Source: Rhodanobacter sp. B04 (GTDB lineage: Bacteria > Pseudomonadota > Gammaproteobacteria > Xanthomonadales > Rhodanobacteraceae). Taken from it: a stretch of 64,000 nt of DNA. The position numbers and the translations under genes were made by a program. The stretch covers positions 124,001 to 188,000 of the forward strand of contig NZ_MUNV01000008.1 of NCBI RefSeq assembly GCF_002001125.1, given 5' to 3'. Every line of letters begins with the position of its first letter. Position 1 is the first letter of the stretch. The notes beneath the pieces were generated by a model, which made no database searches, had not been told where the DNA came from, and saw nothing but the letters and a program-made list of their open reading frames with translations. This document shows positions 1 to 7,996 of the stretch, one piece after another.

Positions 1-167
1 GCATCCGGGTGCGGCGGCATCTCGCGTGGTGGCTTGCCGTAGAACATCACCGGCGCACCGATGATTTCCAGCTCCGGCGTGGTACGGATGCCGGCGAACT
101 GCAGTGGACGGTCACGGCGCGGGTCGGCGCCGGAGGTCTCGTAGTCGTGCCAGAAGAAGGTCTGCAT
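1..167 (-). CDS. sbcB: Exodeoxyribonuclease I (partial, N-terminal part)
   Basis: Only about the first 55 codons are in the window; the gene continues past the left edge. The protein begins [11 protein letters not shown] and continues with [15 protein letters not shown] and [14 protein letters not shown]. This is the characteristic N-terminus of exonuclease I, a DEDD-family 3'-5' single-strand DNA exonuclease used in recombination and mismatch repair. The metal-binding D-x-E appears as HDYET. The start is the ATG just before QTFFW. The gene is divergent from orn, with about 70 bp between the two starts. Confidence 0.9.
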   Translation of the reverse strand, partial: MQTFFWHDYETSGADPRRDRPLQFAGIRTTPELEIIGAPVMFYGKPPREMPPHPD

Positions 168-237
168 GGGGCCGATGATCGCATGCTCCAAAGTCGAAGC
201 GGCAAGACTGATAAACTCGCTGGCACAAGGAGAGCTC

Positions 238-804
238 ATGAGCCAAGCCCACGAAGACAACCTGATCTGGATCGATCTGGAAATGACCGGCCTCGATACC
301 GACAACGACTCGATTCTGGAGATCGCCACGGTCGTCACCGACAAGCATCTCAACGTGCTGGCCGAAGGACCGGTCTTCGCGATCCGTCATGAAATCGACC
401 GGCTGGAGTCGATGGACAGCTGGAACTGCAACCAGCACCACAAGTCCGGCCTGTGGCGACAGGTGCTGATCTCGGAGACCGATCACGCGATGGCCGAGCA
501 GGCCACGGTCGATTTCCTGCGCGCATGGGTGCCGCCGGGGAAGTCGCCGATGTGCGGCAACTCGATCTGCCAGGACCGGCGCTTCATGCACCGGCAGATG
601 CCGCGGCTGGAGCGTTATTTCCATTACCGCAACCTGGATGTCTCCACGCTCAAGGAGCTGGCCCGGCGCTGGGCGCCGAACATCGCCAAGAGTTTCGGCA
701 AGGAATCGGCGCATACGGCGTTGTCGGATATCCGCGATTCGATTGCCGAGTTGCGTCACTACCGCAGCTACATGGGCGAGTTGGGCGGTCAGGTCGAGGT
801 CTGA
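238..804 (+). CDS. orn: Oligoribonuclease
   Basis: This 188-residue DEDDh 3'-5' exoribonuclease degrades 2-5 nt RNAs, including pGpG from c-di-GMP turnover, in the cytoplasm. The N-terminal [11 protein letters not shown] carries the first acidic pair. [11 protein letters not shown] holds a further conserved segment, and [11 protein letters not shown] is the ExoIII motif with His and Asp. Length matches the family (about 180). The longer open frame would add 24 residues, but AAGGAGAG sits just upstream of the ATG at 238 and [11 protein letters not shown] fits the family N-terminus. It is divergent from sbcB and is followed closely by folP. Confidence 0.95.
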   Translation: MSQAHEDNLIWIDLEMTGLDTDNDSILEIATVVTDKHLNVLAEGPVFAIRHEIDRLESMDSWNCNQHHKSGLWRQVLISETDHAMAEQATVDFLRAWVPPGKSPMCGNSICQDRRFMHRQMPRLERYFHYRNLDVSTLKELARRWAPNIAKSFGKESAHTALSDIRDSIAELRHYRSYMGELGGQVEV

Positions 805-855
805 CATTGACCTGTTGCCAATCGGCATGATGCCGGATCAGTTTGGGAGTTGAAC

Positions 856-1764
856 ATGTCGATCGATCTGTTTGCGCCGGTGCTGGACTGTGCCGGGCGT
901 CCGTTGCGGCTCGATCGGCCGCGCGTGGTCGGCATCCTCAATCTCACCCCGGATTCGTTCTCCGACGGCGGTGCGCACGCCAGCGTGGATGCGGCGGTGG
1001 CGCACGGCCTGTGCATGGTGGAAGAGGGCGCCGACATGCTGGACGTCGGCGGCGAATCCACCCGGCCTGGCGCGGCGGATGTCTCGGTCGAGGAAGAGTT
1101 GCGGCGTGTGCTGCCGGTGATCGAACAGCTGATCGCGCGCACCACGTTGCCGATTGCGATCGACACCTCCAAGCCGGAGGTGATGCGTGCCGCGGTGGCT
1201 GCCGGTGCCGGCATGATCAACGACGTGTATGCGTTGCGCCGCGACGGCGCGCTGGATGCCGTCGCCGAGCTGGGCGTGCCGGTATGCCTGATGCACATGC
1301 AGGGCGAGCCACGCAGCATGCAGGCCGATCCGCACTACGACGACGTGGTCGGCGAGGTGCACCGCTTCCTCACCGACCGGCTGTTCGCCTGCGAACTGGC
1401 CGGCATCGACCGGCGCAAGGTGATGCTCGATCCCGGTTTCGGTTTCGGCAAGACACTGGAGCACAATCTGGCCCTGCTGTGTGCGCTGGAGCGCTTCGCC
1501 AGCCTGGGCAGTGGCGTGTATGCCGGGCTGTCGCGCAAATCGATGATCGGCACGCTGACCGGTCGCGCCGAGCCTGCGGATCGTGCCGCCGGCTCGGCGG
1601 CGGCCGCGTTGATTGCGGTTCAGCGAGGGGCCCGCATGGTGCGTGTGCACGATGTGGCCGCCACGGTGGATGCGCTGGCAGTCTGGCAGGCGGTTCATGC
1701 GGTCGATGCAGCGCCGCGACGTGACGAGAAAACCGCCGCGCCGCGCTGGCCCGACGACGACTGA
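856..1764 (+). CDS. folP: Dihydropteroate synthase
   Basis: The enzyme condenses p-aminobenzoate with 6-hydroxymethyl-dihydropterin diphosphate to give dihydropteroate in folate synthesis, and is the sulfonamide target. The 302-residue TIM-barrel shows [16 protein letters not shown] near residue 30, [43 protein letters not shown] and GLSRKSMIG, which are the pterin- and diphosphate-binding loops. The ATG at 856 lies six bases after GGGAG; a TTG two codons upstream is less likely. It precedes glmM by about 90 bp, the usual folP-glmM order. Confidence 0.96.
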   Translation: MSIDLFAPVLDCAGRPLRLDRPRVVGILNLTPDSFSDGGAHASVDAAVAHGLCMVEEGADMLDVGGESTRPGAADVSVEEELRRVLPVIEQLIARTTLPIAIDTSKPEVMRAAVAAGAGMINDVYALRRDGALDAVAELGVPVCLMHMQGEPRSMQADPHYDDVVGEVHRFLTDRLFACELAGIDRRKVMLDPGFGFGKTLEHNLALLCALERFASLGSGVYAGLSRKSMIGTLTGRAEPADRAAGSAAAALIAVQRGARMVRVHDVAATVDALAVWQAVHAVDAAPRRDEKTAAPRWPDDD

Positions 1765-1853
1765 GCGCCGTGGCAGATGAATGTTTGAGGAGGGCGGCGC
1801 AGTACCATGCTTCGCCGCAGGGACAGGGAAACCCATTGGGATCGCAGCACACG

Positions 1854-3206
1854 ATGAATCAACGCAAATATTTCGGCACGGACGGCATTCGCGGCATGGT
1901 CGGGCAGTGGCCGATCAGCGCGGACTTCATGTTGCGGCTGGGCCGTGCCGTAGGCAGCGTGCTTGCACGAGACGGCAAGGATCGGCCCAAGGTGCTGATC
2001 GGCAAGGACACCCGTGTTTCCGGCTACATGTTCGAATCGGCACTGGAGGCTGGGCTCGTCGCGGCCGGCGCCGACGTGGGGCTGCTCGGGCCGATGCCGA
2101 CGCCGGCGGTGGCCTTCCTGACCCGCTCGATGCGCGCCAGCGCAGGCATCGTCATCAGTGCCTCGCACAATCCGCATCATGACAACGGCATCAAGTTCTT
2201 CTCCGCCAATGGCGAGAAGCTGTCCGATGCGGTCGAGCTGGCGATCGAGCGGGAAGTCGATGCCGATTTCGTCACGGTGCCGTCCGAGCGGCTGGGCAAG
2301 GCGACCCGGATCAGCGATGCGGTGGCGCGCTACGCCGAATTCTGCAAGGCGACGGTGGCTGAGGATTTCAGCCTGCGCGGTTTGAAGCTGGTGCTGGACT
2401 GCGCCCATGGCGCGACCTATCAGGTGGCGCCGAAGGTGTTTGCCGAACTCGGCGCCGAGGTGGTCACGATCGGCGACAAGCCGGATGGCTTCAACATCAA
2501 CCGCGAAGTCGGCTCCACCCATCCGCAGGCCCTGCAGCAAGCCGTGCTGGCGCATGGCGCGGACCTGGGTATCGCGTTCGACGGTGACGGTGACCGGCTG
2601 GTGCTGGTCGATCGGCATGGCGTGCTGGCCGACGGTGACGACATTCTGTACGTGCTGGCGCACAGCTGGCATGCCCGCGGCCTGCTCGAGGGGCCGGTAG
2701 TGGGCACCTTGATGAGCAATTACGGCCTGCAGCTGGCTCTGGCACAGCTCGAGGTGTCGCTGATCCGCGCCAACGTCGGCGATCGCTACGTGATGCAGCA
2801 GTTGAGGCAGCACGGCGGCGTACTGGGTGGCGAGACATCCGGCCACATCCTGTGCCTGGATCGTGCCACCACCGGCGACGGCATCGTCGCTGCGCTGGCG
2901 GTGCTGGAGGCGCTGTCGCTGTCCGGCCAGGACCTGGCCACGGCCCGGCAGGGGTTGAGGAAGTTGCCCCAGGTGATGCTCAACGTGCGTGCCGCCGGTG
3001 CCCGCGAGGCGCTGGCCAGCCGTGAGGTGCAGCAGGCACTGGCCGAAGTGGAGCAGGTCCTGCGCGGTCGCGGCCGGGTGGTGCTGCGTGCCTCCGGTAC
3101 CGAGCCGCTGGTGCGTGTCACCATCGAGGCAGCCGATGCGGCGGAAGTGCGGCAGTTGGCGGAAAAGCTTGCGGAGATTGTAAAATCCGTAGCCGAACGC
3201 TCGTGA
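1854..3206 (+). CDS. glmM: Phosphoglucosamine mutase
   Basis: GlmM converts glucosamine-6-phosphate to glucosamine-1-phosphate for UDP-GlcNAc, and so for peptidoglycan and LPS. The 450-residue alpha-D-phosphohexomutase starts [14 protein letters not shown]. The active-site serine is Ser104 in [11 protein letters not shown]. The metal loop is DGDGD around residues 243-247, and the C-terminal phosphate-binding loop is [11 protein letters not shown]. Length agrees with the family (about 445). The open frame extends 28 codons further upstream, but that stretch overlaps the spacer after folP and has no family resemblance, so 1854 was chosen. Confidence 0.96.
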   Translation: MNQRKYFGTDGIRGMVGQWPISADFMLRLGRAVGSVLARDGKDRPKVLIGKDTRVSGYMFESALEAGLVAAGADVGLLGPMPTPAVAFLTRSMRASAGIVISASHNPHHDNGIKFFSANGEKLSDAVELAIEREVDADFVTVPSERLGKATRISDAVARYAEFCKATVAEDFSLRGLKLVLDCAHGATYQVAPKVFAELGAEVVTIGDKPDGFNINREVGSTHPQALQQAVLAHGADLGIAFDGDGDRLVLVDRHGVLADGDDILYVLAHSWHARGLLEGPVVGTLMSNYGLQLALAQLEVSLIRANVGDRYVMQQLRQHGGVLGGETSGHILCLDRATTGDGIVAALAVLEALSLSGQDLATARQGLRKLPQVMLNVRAAGAREALASREVQQALAEVEQVLRGRGRVVLRASGTEPLVRVTIEAADAAEVRQLAEKLAEIVKSVAERS

Positions 3207-3308
3207 ACCTGTAGTTGTACTGGGTCGCCATGGACAGGCCCGACGTGCACCGCCCCTGCGGTGGCGGATGAATCGACCGCACGCCCAACCTAGTGGACTA
3301 CAACCATC

Positions 3309-4241
3309 ATGAAGAATGTTCCCACCCTCGATATCCGCCGTTACGACACCGACCGCGACGCCTTCGTCGCCGAGCTGGGTGCGGCCTATCGCGAATTCGG
3401 CTTCTGCTGCATCAGCGGGCACGGCATTCCACGCGAGCTGATCGACGGCTCGTACGATGCCTTCCAGCGCTTCTTCGCGCTGCCGACCGACACCAAGATG
3501 AAGTACCACATCGCCGGCAGCGGCGGTGCGCGCGGCTATACGCCGTTCAAGGTGGAAACCGCCAAGGACAGCCAGTACGCGGACCTGAAGGAGTTCTGGC
3601 ATATCGGCCGCGAGATTCCGCGCGACTCGAAGTTCGCCGATGTGATGCCGCCGAACATCTGGCCGGCCGAAGTGGCGGATTTCAAGCAGTACGGCTATGG
3701 CCTGTTCGAGGCGCTGGACCAGCTCGGCACGCGCGTCTTGCGTGCGCTGGCGCTGCACATCGATCAGCCGGAAAACTTTTTCGAGGACAAGACCGACGTC
3801 GGCAACTCGATCCTGCGTCCGATCCACTACCCGCCGATCACCCAGGACAACATCCCCAACGTGCGCGCCGGCGCGCATGAGGACATCAACTTCATCACCT
3901 TGCTGGTCGGCGCCAGCGCCGAGGGGCTGGAGGTGCTGAGCGACGGCGAATGGCTGCCGATCACCACCGAGGGCGATGCGATCGTGGTGAACATCGGCGA
4001 CATGCTGCAGCGGTTGAGCAACCACGTGTATCCGTCCACCTCGCACCGGGTGGTCAATCCGCAGAACGACAACGCGCGCAAGCCGCGCTATTCGGTGCCG
4101 TTCTTCCTGCATCCGAATCCGGACGTCGTGCTGGATCCGCTCGACTCCTGCATCACCCCGGACAATCCGCGCCGCTACGACACGTCGATCAACTCGCATG
4201 AGTATCTGATGCAGCGGCTGCGCGAGATCAAGCTGATCTGA
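3309..4241 (+). CDS. 2-oxoglutarate/Fe(II) oxygenase, isopenicillin N synthase-like
   Basis: This 310-residue cytosolic non-haem iron oxygenase has the two-domain IPNS layout: an N-terminal DIOX_N-like region (about 1-120) and a C-terminal double-stranded beta-helix. Iron ligands are visible as H190-x-D192 in AHEDINF and H246 in STSHRV. The co-substrate R-x-S is R260-Y-S262 in KPRYSVPFF. Family members act on amino acids, flavonoids or antibiotics, so the substrate cannot be read from sequence. The gene stands alone after glmM and converges on the SDR gene. Confidence 0.85.
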   Translation: MKNVPTLDIRRYDTDRDAFVAELGAAYREFGFCCISGHGIPRELIDGSYDAFQRFFALPTDTKMKYHIAGSGGARGYTPFKVETAKDSQYADLKEFWHIGREIPRDSKFADVMPPNIWPAEVADFKQYGYGLFEALDQLGTRVLRALALHIDQPENFFEDKTDVGNSILRPIHYPPITQDNIPNVRAGAHEDINFITLLVGASAEGLEVLSDGEWLPITTEGDAIVVNIGDMLQRLSNHVYPSTSHRVVNPQNDNARKPRYSVPFFLHPNPDVVLDPLDSCITPDNPRRYDTSINSHEYLMQRLREIKLI

Positions 4242-4268
4242 ACGCGGGGCACTGCCGGATCGACCGCC

Positions 4269-5078
4269 CTAGGCATCGGCATTCCGGTAGCGCTTCGATT
4301 CGCGTGCGGACAGCCACATCGCCAGCCGATCCGGCATCAGTTGCACGACCGTCTTGATCGCCCGGTTGACGCGCCCAGGGATATATACGGCCTGGCCGCG
4401 TTCGACCGCCGCGATGCCCTGGCGCACGACTTCTTCGGCACTGAGCCACATGAAGCCTGGCATCCGGTTCATCTTGTCGCGGGTGCCGGTGACGTCGTGG
4501 AATTCCGACCAGGTGAAACCCGGGCACAGCGCACAGACGTTCACGCCAGCTTCGCGGCTTTCCAGCGACAGCGATTGCGAGAACTTGATCAGGTAGGCCT
4601 TGGACGCGGCGTACAAGGTATGCCCGGCCGGCCCGGGCACATGCCCGGCCAGCGAGGCCACGTTGATGATGCGGCCATGGCCGCGCTCGCGCATGCCGGG
4701 CAGCAGTCGCCATGCCAGTTCGGTAGGGGCCGTCAACAGCACTTGCAGGAAGTCCGCATGGGTTTTCCAGTCGTTCGCCAGGAACGAGCCGGGCACGCCA
4801 TAGCCTGCGTTGTTGATCAGCCAGTCCACCTGCAGTCCACGCTGTCGCAACGCATCGCACAAGGCTTGCGGTGCAGCCGGGTCGGCAAGATCGTTCGGCA
4901 GCACGGTCACGGCGATGCCATGCTTTTCGTGCAGTTCGGCGGCGAGTGTTTCCAGCCTGTCGATTCGCCGCGCGGTGAGTACCAGGTCGTGGCCGAGCGC
5001 GGCCAGGTGCCGGGCGAATGCGGCACCGATGCCGGCAGAGGCGCCGGTGATCAGACTGAGGGGGCGGCTGGGCGACAT
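4269..5078 (-). CDS. Short-chain dehydrogenase/reductase
   Basis: This 269-residue classical SDR uses NAD(P)H. The Rossmann glycine motif is TGASAGIG near the N-terminus, NNAGYG follows, and the catalytic Ser and YxxxK are seen as NVASLAG and YAASKAYL. An arginine after the second strand (LTARRIDRL) suggests NADPH preference. The substrate is unknown. The frame stays open far upstream, but AGGA six bases before the ATG at 5078 and the family N-terminus decide the start. It is divergent from tpiA. Confidence 0.85.
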   Translation of the reverse strand: MSPSRPLSLITGASAGIGAAFARHLAALGHDLVLTARRIDRLETLAAELHEKHGIAVTVLPNDLADPAAPQALCDALRQRGLQVDWLINNAGYGVPGSFLANDWKTHADFLQVLLTAPTELAWRLLPGMRERGHGRIINVASLAGHVPGPAGHTLYAASKAYLIKFSQSLSLESREAGVNVCALCPGFTWSEFHDVTGTRDKMNRMPGFMWLSAEEVVRQGIAAVERGQAVYIPGRVNRAIKTVVQLMPDRLAMWLSARESKRYRNADA

Positions 5079-5204
5079 GGGCATTCCTGGATGGCGGACG
5101 GCCATTCTTGACCGTGCGCATGCGCGGGCGCCAGCCGTCGCGCATGTTTGCCGATGCGGCGACCCCTCGGTAAGCTTGCGGTTTGATCGCAGCGGAAGCA
5201 GACC

Positions 5205-5972
5205 ATGCGCAGGAAACTTGTCGCGGGCAACTGGAAAATGCACGGCAGCCGTTCGATGGCCACCGGCCTGGTAAACGAGATTGTCGCGGCCAAGCCGGCG
5301 TCCGTCGACGTGGTCGTGTTTCCGCCGTTTCCCTATCTCGCCGAGTTGGCCTGGCAGCATGCCGACTCCGGGTTGGGCGTGGGCGCGCAGGACGTCAGCG
5401 AGCACGAGGGGCAGGGGGCCTATACCGGTGAGGTTTCCGCCGCGATGCTGGCGGATGTCGGTGCGCAGTGGGCGCTGGTCGGCCATTCCGAGCGCCGCCA
5501 GTATCACGGCGAGAGCGATGAACTGGTAGCACGCAAGTTCGCGGCGGCGCGGGCGGGCGGCCTCACTCCGATCCTGTGTGTCGGCGAAACACTGGAGCAA
5601 CGCGAAGCCGGTCAGACCGAAGCCGTCATCGCACGCCAACTGCAGGCCGTGCTCGCTCTCAACGGCATTGCCAGCTTCGACACGGCGGTGATCGCTTATG
5701 AGCCGGTCTGGGCCATCGGCACCGGTCGCACCGCCACACCGGAGATGGCGCAGCAAGTTCATGCCTTCATTCGTAGCCAACTGGAAAAGGAAGATGTTAT
5801 GATTGCCCGTCTGACCCGACTGCTTTACGGCGGCAGTGTCAAGGCGGCCAATGCCGCGGAATTGTTCGCGCAGGCGGACGTGGACGGTGGACTGATCGGT
5901 GGGGCCTCGCTGGCCGCGTCCGACTTCCTTGGAATCTGCGCCGCGGCGCATCAGGCGCTACAGGCTCAATAA
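5205..5972 (+). CDS. tpiA: Triosephosphate isomerase
   Basis: TpiA interconverts dihydroxyacetone phosphate and glyceraldehyde-3-phosphate in glycolysis and gluconeogenesis. The 255-residue TIM barrel keeps all catalytic residues: Lys11 in AGNWKMHG, His94 in VGHSERR and Glu166 in AYEPVWAIGTG. The phosphate loop LYGGSVK is also present. Length is normal. The gene sits immediately before secG, an arrangement common in gammaproteobacteria, and the two are probably cotranscribed. Confidence 0.97.
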   Translation: MRRKLVAGNWKMHGSRSMATGLVNEIVAAKPASVDVVVFPPFPYLAELAWQHADSGLGVGAQDVSEHEGQGAYTGEVSAAMLADVGAQWALVGHSERRQYHGESDELVARKFAAARAGGLTPILCVGETLEQREAGQTEAVIARQLQAVLALNGIASFDTAVIAYEPVWAIGTGRTATPEMAQQVHAFIRSQLEKEDVMIARLTRLLYGGSVKAANAAELFAQADVDGGLIGGASLAASDFLGICAAAHQALQAQ

Positions 5973-5978
5973 ATAATC

Positions 5979-6434
5979 ATGTTCGTCATCTTCAGCGTGT
6001 TTTACATCCTGATCGCTGCGGCGATGATCGTGCTGATTCTGTTGCAGAACGGCGCGGGCGCCGATGCAGGCTCCGGCTTCGGCAGCGGCGCGTCGGCGAC
6101 GGTGTTCGGTGCGCGTGGCTCGGCCACGTTCCTGACCCGTGCCACCAGCGTGCTGGCCTCGCTGTTTTTCCTGCTCAGCCTCAGCATGGGCATCTATCTC
6201 CACGTCAACGGTGCACCGCATAGCGGCAAGACCGATGATCTGGGCGTGATGGCCGGCCTTGCCAGCAAACCGGCGGCACAGCAGGCGGCTCCGGCTGCAC
6301 CGGCGGGGACGGAGGTGCCGGCGGCGGCTCCTGCCGCTACCGGCAATGCCGTACCGGCTGCACAACCTGCAACAACTCCCGCCCCGACCAAGGGCGAGGT
6401 GCCGGCAGCCACACCGCCGGCCCAGAAGCACTGA
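5979..6434 (+). CDS. secG: Preprotein translocase subunit SecG
   Basis: SecG is the small accessory subunit of the SecYEG channel. Two membrane segments are visible: residues about 3-20 (VIFSVFYILIAAAMIVLILL) and about 50-70. They are joined by the conserved loop with QNGAGADAGSGFGSGAS and VFGARGSATFLTR. After the second helix comes an unusually long tail of about 75 residues rich in Ala, Pro and Thr, as seen in other xanthomonads. It begins six bases after tpiA, and tRNA-Leu follows within 12 bases, so processing of a joint transcript is likely. Confidence 0.93.
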   Translation: MFVIFSVFYILIAAAMIVLILLQNGAGADAGSGFGSGASATVFGARGSATFLTRATSVLASLFFLLSLSMGIYLHVNGAPHSGKTDDLGVMAGLASKPAAQQAAPAAPAGTEVPAAAPAATGNAVPAAQPATTPAPTKGEVPAATPPAQKH

Positions 6435-6445
6435 GCAACACACCT

Positions 6446-6530
6446 GCCCAGGTGGCGGAACTGGTAGACGCACTACCTTGAGGTGGTAGCGACGTAAGTC
6501 GTAGGGGTTCGAGTCCCCTCTTGGGCACCA
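6446..6530 (+). tRNA. tRNA-Leu (anticodon GAG)
   Basis: The cloverleaf is readable directly. Acceptor GCCCAGG pairs with CTTGGGC. The anticodon stem CTACC/GGTAG holds loop TTGAGGT with anticodon GAG. A long variable arm typical of leucine tRNAs follows, then the T-arm with GGTTCGAGTCC. The 3' CCA is encoded. It reads CUC/CUU leucine codons. Confidence 0.96.
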
Positions 6531-6572
6531 ATAAGGATTTCAGTGACCCTCACTGGGATCATGCAGAAGCAG

Positions 6573-6598
6573 AAAAACCGCCATCGGGCGGTTTTTTT
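6573..6598 (+). terminator. Rho-independent terminator after secG/tRNA-Leu
   Basis: AAAACCGCC and GGGCGGTTTT form a short-loop hairpin directly followed by a T run. It lies about 45 bases after the tRNA and probably ends the tpiA-secG-tRNA transcript. Confidence 0.8.
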
Positions 6599-6829
6599 GT
6601 ATCTGGCGAATGCTCAGGGCGAACAAGCGTGCCAATGACAGGCGTGTCCCCGGCAGGCACGGCATCCGCATTTACAGGCATGTGCACCGTGATTCCCGCA
6701 CATGGCTTGTAGGTGCCAACTGACATATCGGCTGTTTTTGGCATGGCACATTGCGTTCCCATGAACGATGAAGCCGGCTGGTCCGGCCGTCGTACCGCGT
6801 CTGGTTTTTCATGGAGCAGGGGCAGAGCC

Positions 6830-7075
6830 ATGCTGACTATTTCACTCAAACCTTCGGGAACCGGCGGGTGGAAGATCTGTCGCTGCCATATCGCATTGTT
6901 CAGCGATCTGCAGCTGGGTGCGGCGATCAAGCTGGCAAGGGAGCTCGCACGTGACGAATATCGGCGCGCAGGTCGTTCCGTCTGCGTCGAGATGCCTGGC
7001 CCGACCTTGGCGATCGTGCTGGCCCGCTATTCGGGCAGCGATGAAATGAGCGTCGACAGCTCGCTTGCGGCCTGA
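6830..7075 (+). CDS. Small conserved-looking protein of unknown function
   Basis: This 81-residue protein starts MLTISLKPSGTGGWKICR, then IALFSDLQLGAAIKLARELARDEYRR and a final segment around VEMPGPTLAIVLARY. It has no signal peptide or membrane segment. The pattern (short beta strands, then one helix) and its position ahead of a response regulator resemble a small protein I associate with Xanthomonadaceae, but no function can be given. The open frame extends 39 codons upstream with poor coding character; GGGGCAGAG precedes the ATG at 6830. Confidence 0.55.
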   Translation: MLTISLKPSGTGGWKICRCHIALFSDLQLGAAIKLARELARDEYRRAGRSVCVEMPGPTLAIVLARYSGSDEMSVDSSLAA

Positions 7076-7234
7076 CTGCTGCGCAGAAAAACAGCCTGAT
7101 GTCGCAGTACCATGTATGAAGTCCGGATATGAAGCGCTGCCGGCTCGCAGGATGGTCATGGGTGCAGCAGCCGGTTTTGCCGTCGAGCATTTTGCAGCCT
7201 GAGTTCGCACGGCCCAATCAAGGAGGGGAGTGAA

Positions 7235-7888
7235 GTGATCAATGTTGTCCTGGTGGACGATCACGAGCTGGTTCGTACCGGCTTCCGGATGATCCTGCAG
7301 CAACAGGCGGATATCTGCGTCTGCGGTGAAGCGGGGAGTGCCGAAGAAGGTCTGCGGCTGATACGCACGCTGAGCCCCGATATCGCGTTGGTCGACGTGC
7401 ACATGCCCGGCATGAGTGGCATCGAACTCACCGAGCGCGTGTGCCGGTCGAAGATGTCCACCCATATCGTCATTGTCACGGTGGTGGACGATGCGCGTTT
7501 TCCCAAGCGGCTGCTGGATGCCGGTGCGCTCGGCTACCTGACCAAGGGCTGCAGTGCCGAGGAGCTGGTGTCTGCCGTGCGCCAGGTGGCCAATGGCCGG
7601 CGCTACCTCGCGCCGGCGGTGGCCCAGCAGCTGGCGCTGGCTACGCTGGATGGCAGCGCGTCACCGTTCGACGTGCTGTCCAGCCGCGAGCTCGAAGTGG
7701 CGATGATGCTGGTGCGTGGCAAGCCGTTGACCGTCATTGGCGAGCAGCTCAACCTGAGTCCGAAAACCGTGTCGACGTACAAGCAGCGCCTGATGGAAAA
7801 GCTGCAGGTGGACCATGTGCTGAGTCTTGCGCACCTGATGACGGTGCACGGCCTGATCGATACCCCGAATCATCAGGTGGGTGTCTGA
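7235..7888 (+). CDS. NarL/GacA-type response regulator
   Basis: This 217-residue DNA-binding regulator has an N-terminal receiver (about 1-120) with acidic pair DD8-9, phospho-acceptor Asp54 in ALVDVHMPG and Lys104 in GYLTKG. A LuxR-type helix-turn-helix follows (about 150-205: LSSRELEVAMMLVRG, LSPKTVSTYKQRLMEKL). The sequence is closest to UvrY/GacA (start MINVVLVDDHELVRTGF), which control RsmA-antagonist small RNAs with BarA/GacS. No kinase is adjacent. The GTG start is supported by a strong AAGGAGGGG seven bases upstream. Confidence 0.88.
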   Translation: MINVVLVDDHELVRTGFRMILQQQADICVCGEAGSAEEGLRLIRTLSPDIALVDVHMPGMSGIELTERVCRSKMSTHIVIVTVVDDARFPKRLLDAGALGYLTKGCSAEELVSAVRQVANGRRYLAPAVAQQLALATLDGSASPFDVLSSRELEVAMMLVRGKPLTVIGEQLNLSPKTVSTYKQRLMEKLQVDHVLSLAHLMTVHGLIDTPNHQVGV

Positions 7889-7937
7889 CCCGTTATCCCG
7901 GATAGAGTGCCCCATCGTTGGCGCTGCCAATTCACGG

Positions 7938-7974
7938 CAACAAAAAACCGGACACGCAGTCCGGTTTTTTGTTG
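7938..7974. terminator. Bidirectional terminator between the regulator and rne
   Basis: A perfect 16-bp inverted repeat (CAACAAAAAACCGGAC, loop ACGCA) has A and T runs on the two sides. It can stop both the response regulator transcript and the convergent rne transcript. Confidence 0.9.
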
Positions 7975-7996
7975 CTCGATCCTCGCCACGGATGGC

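Noticed and set aside
1695-4199. 834-codon open frame on the minus strand over glmM and the oxygenase
   Set aside because: It is antisense shadow coding in high-GC DNA. The plus-strand genes have full family motifs, and this frame has none.
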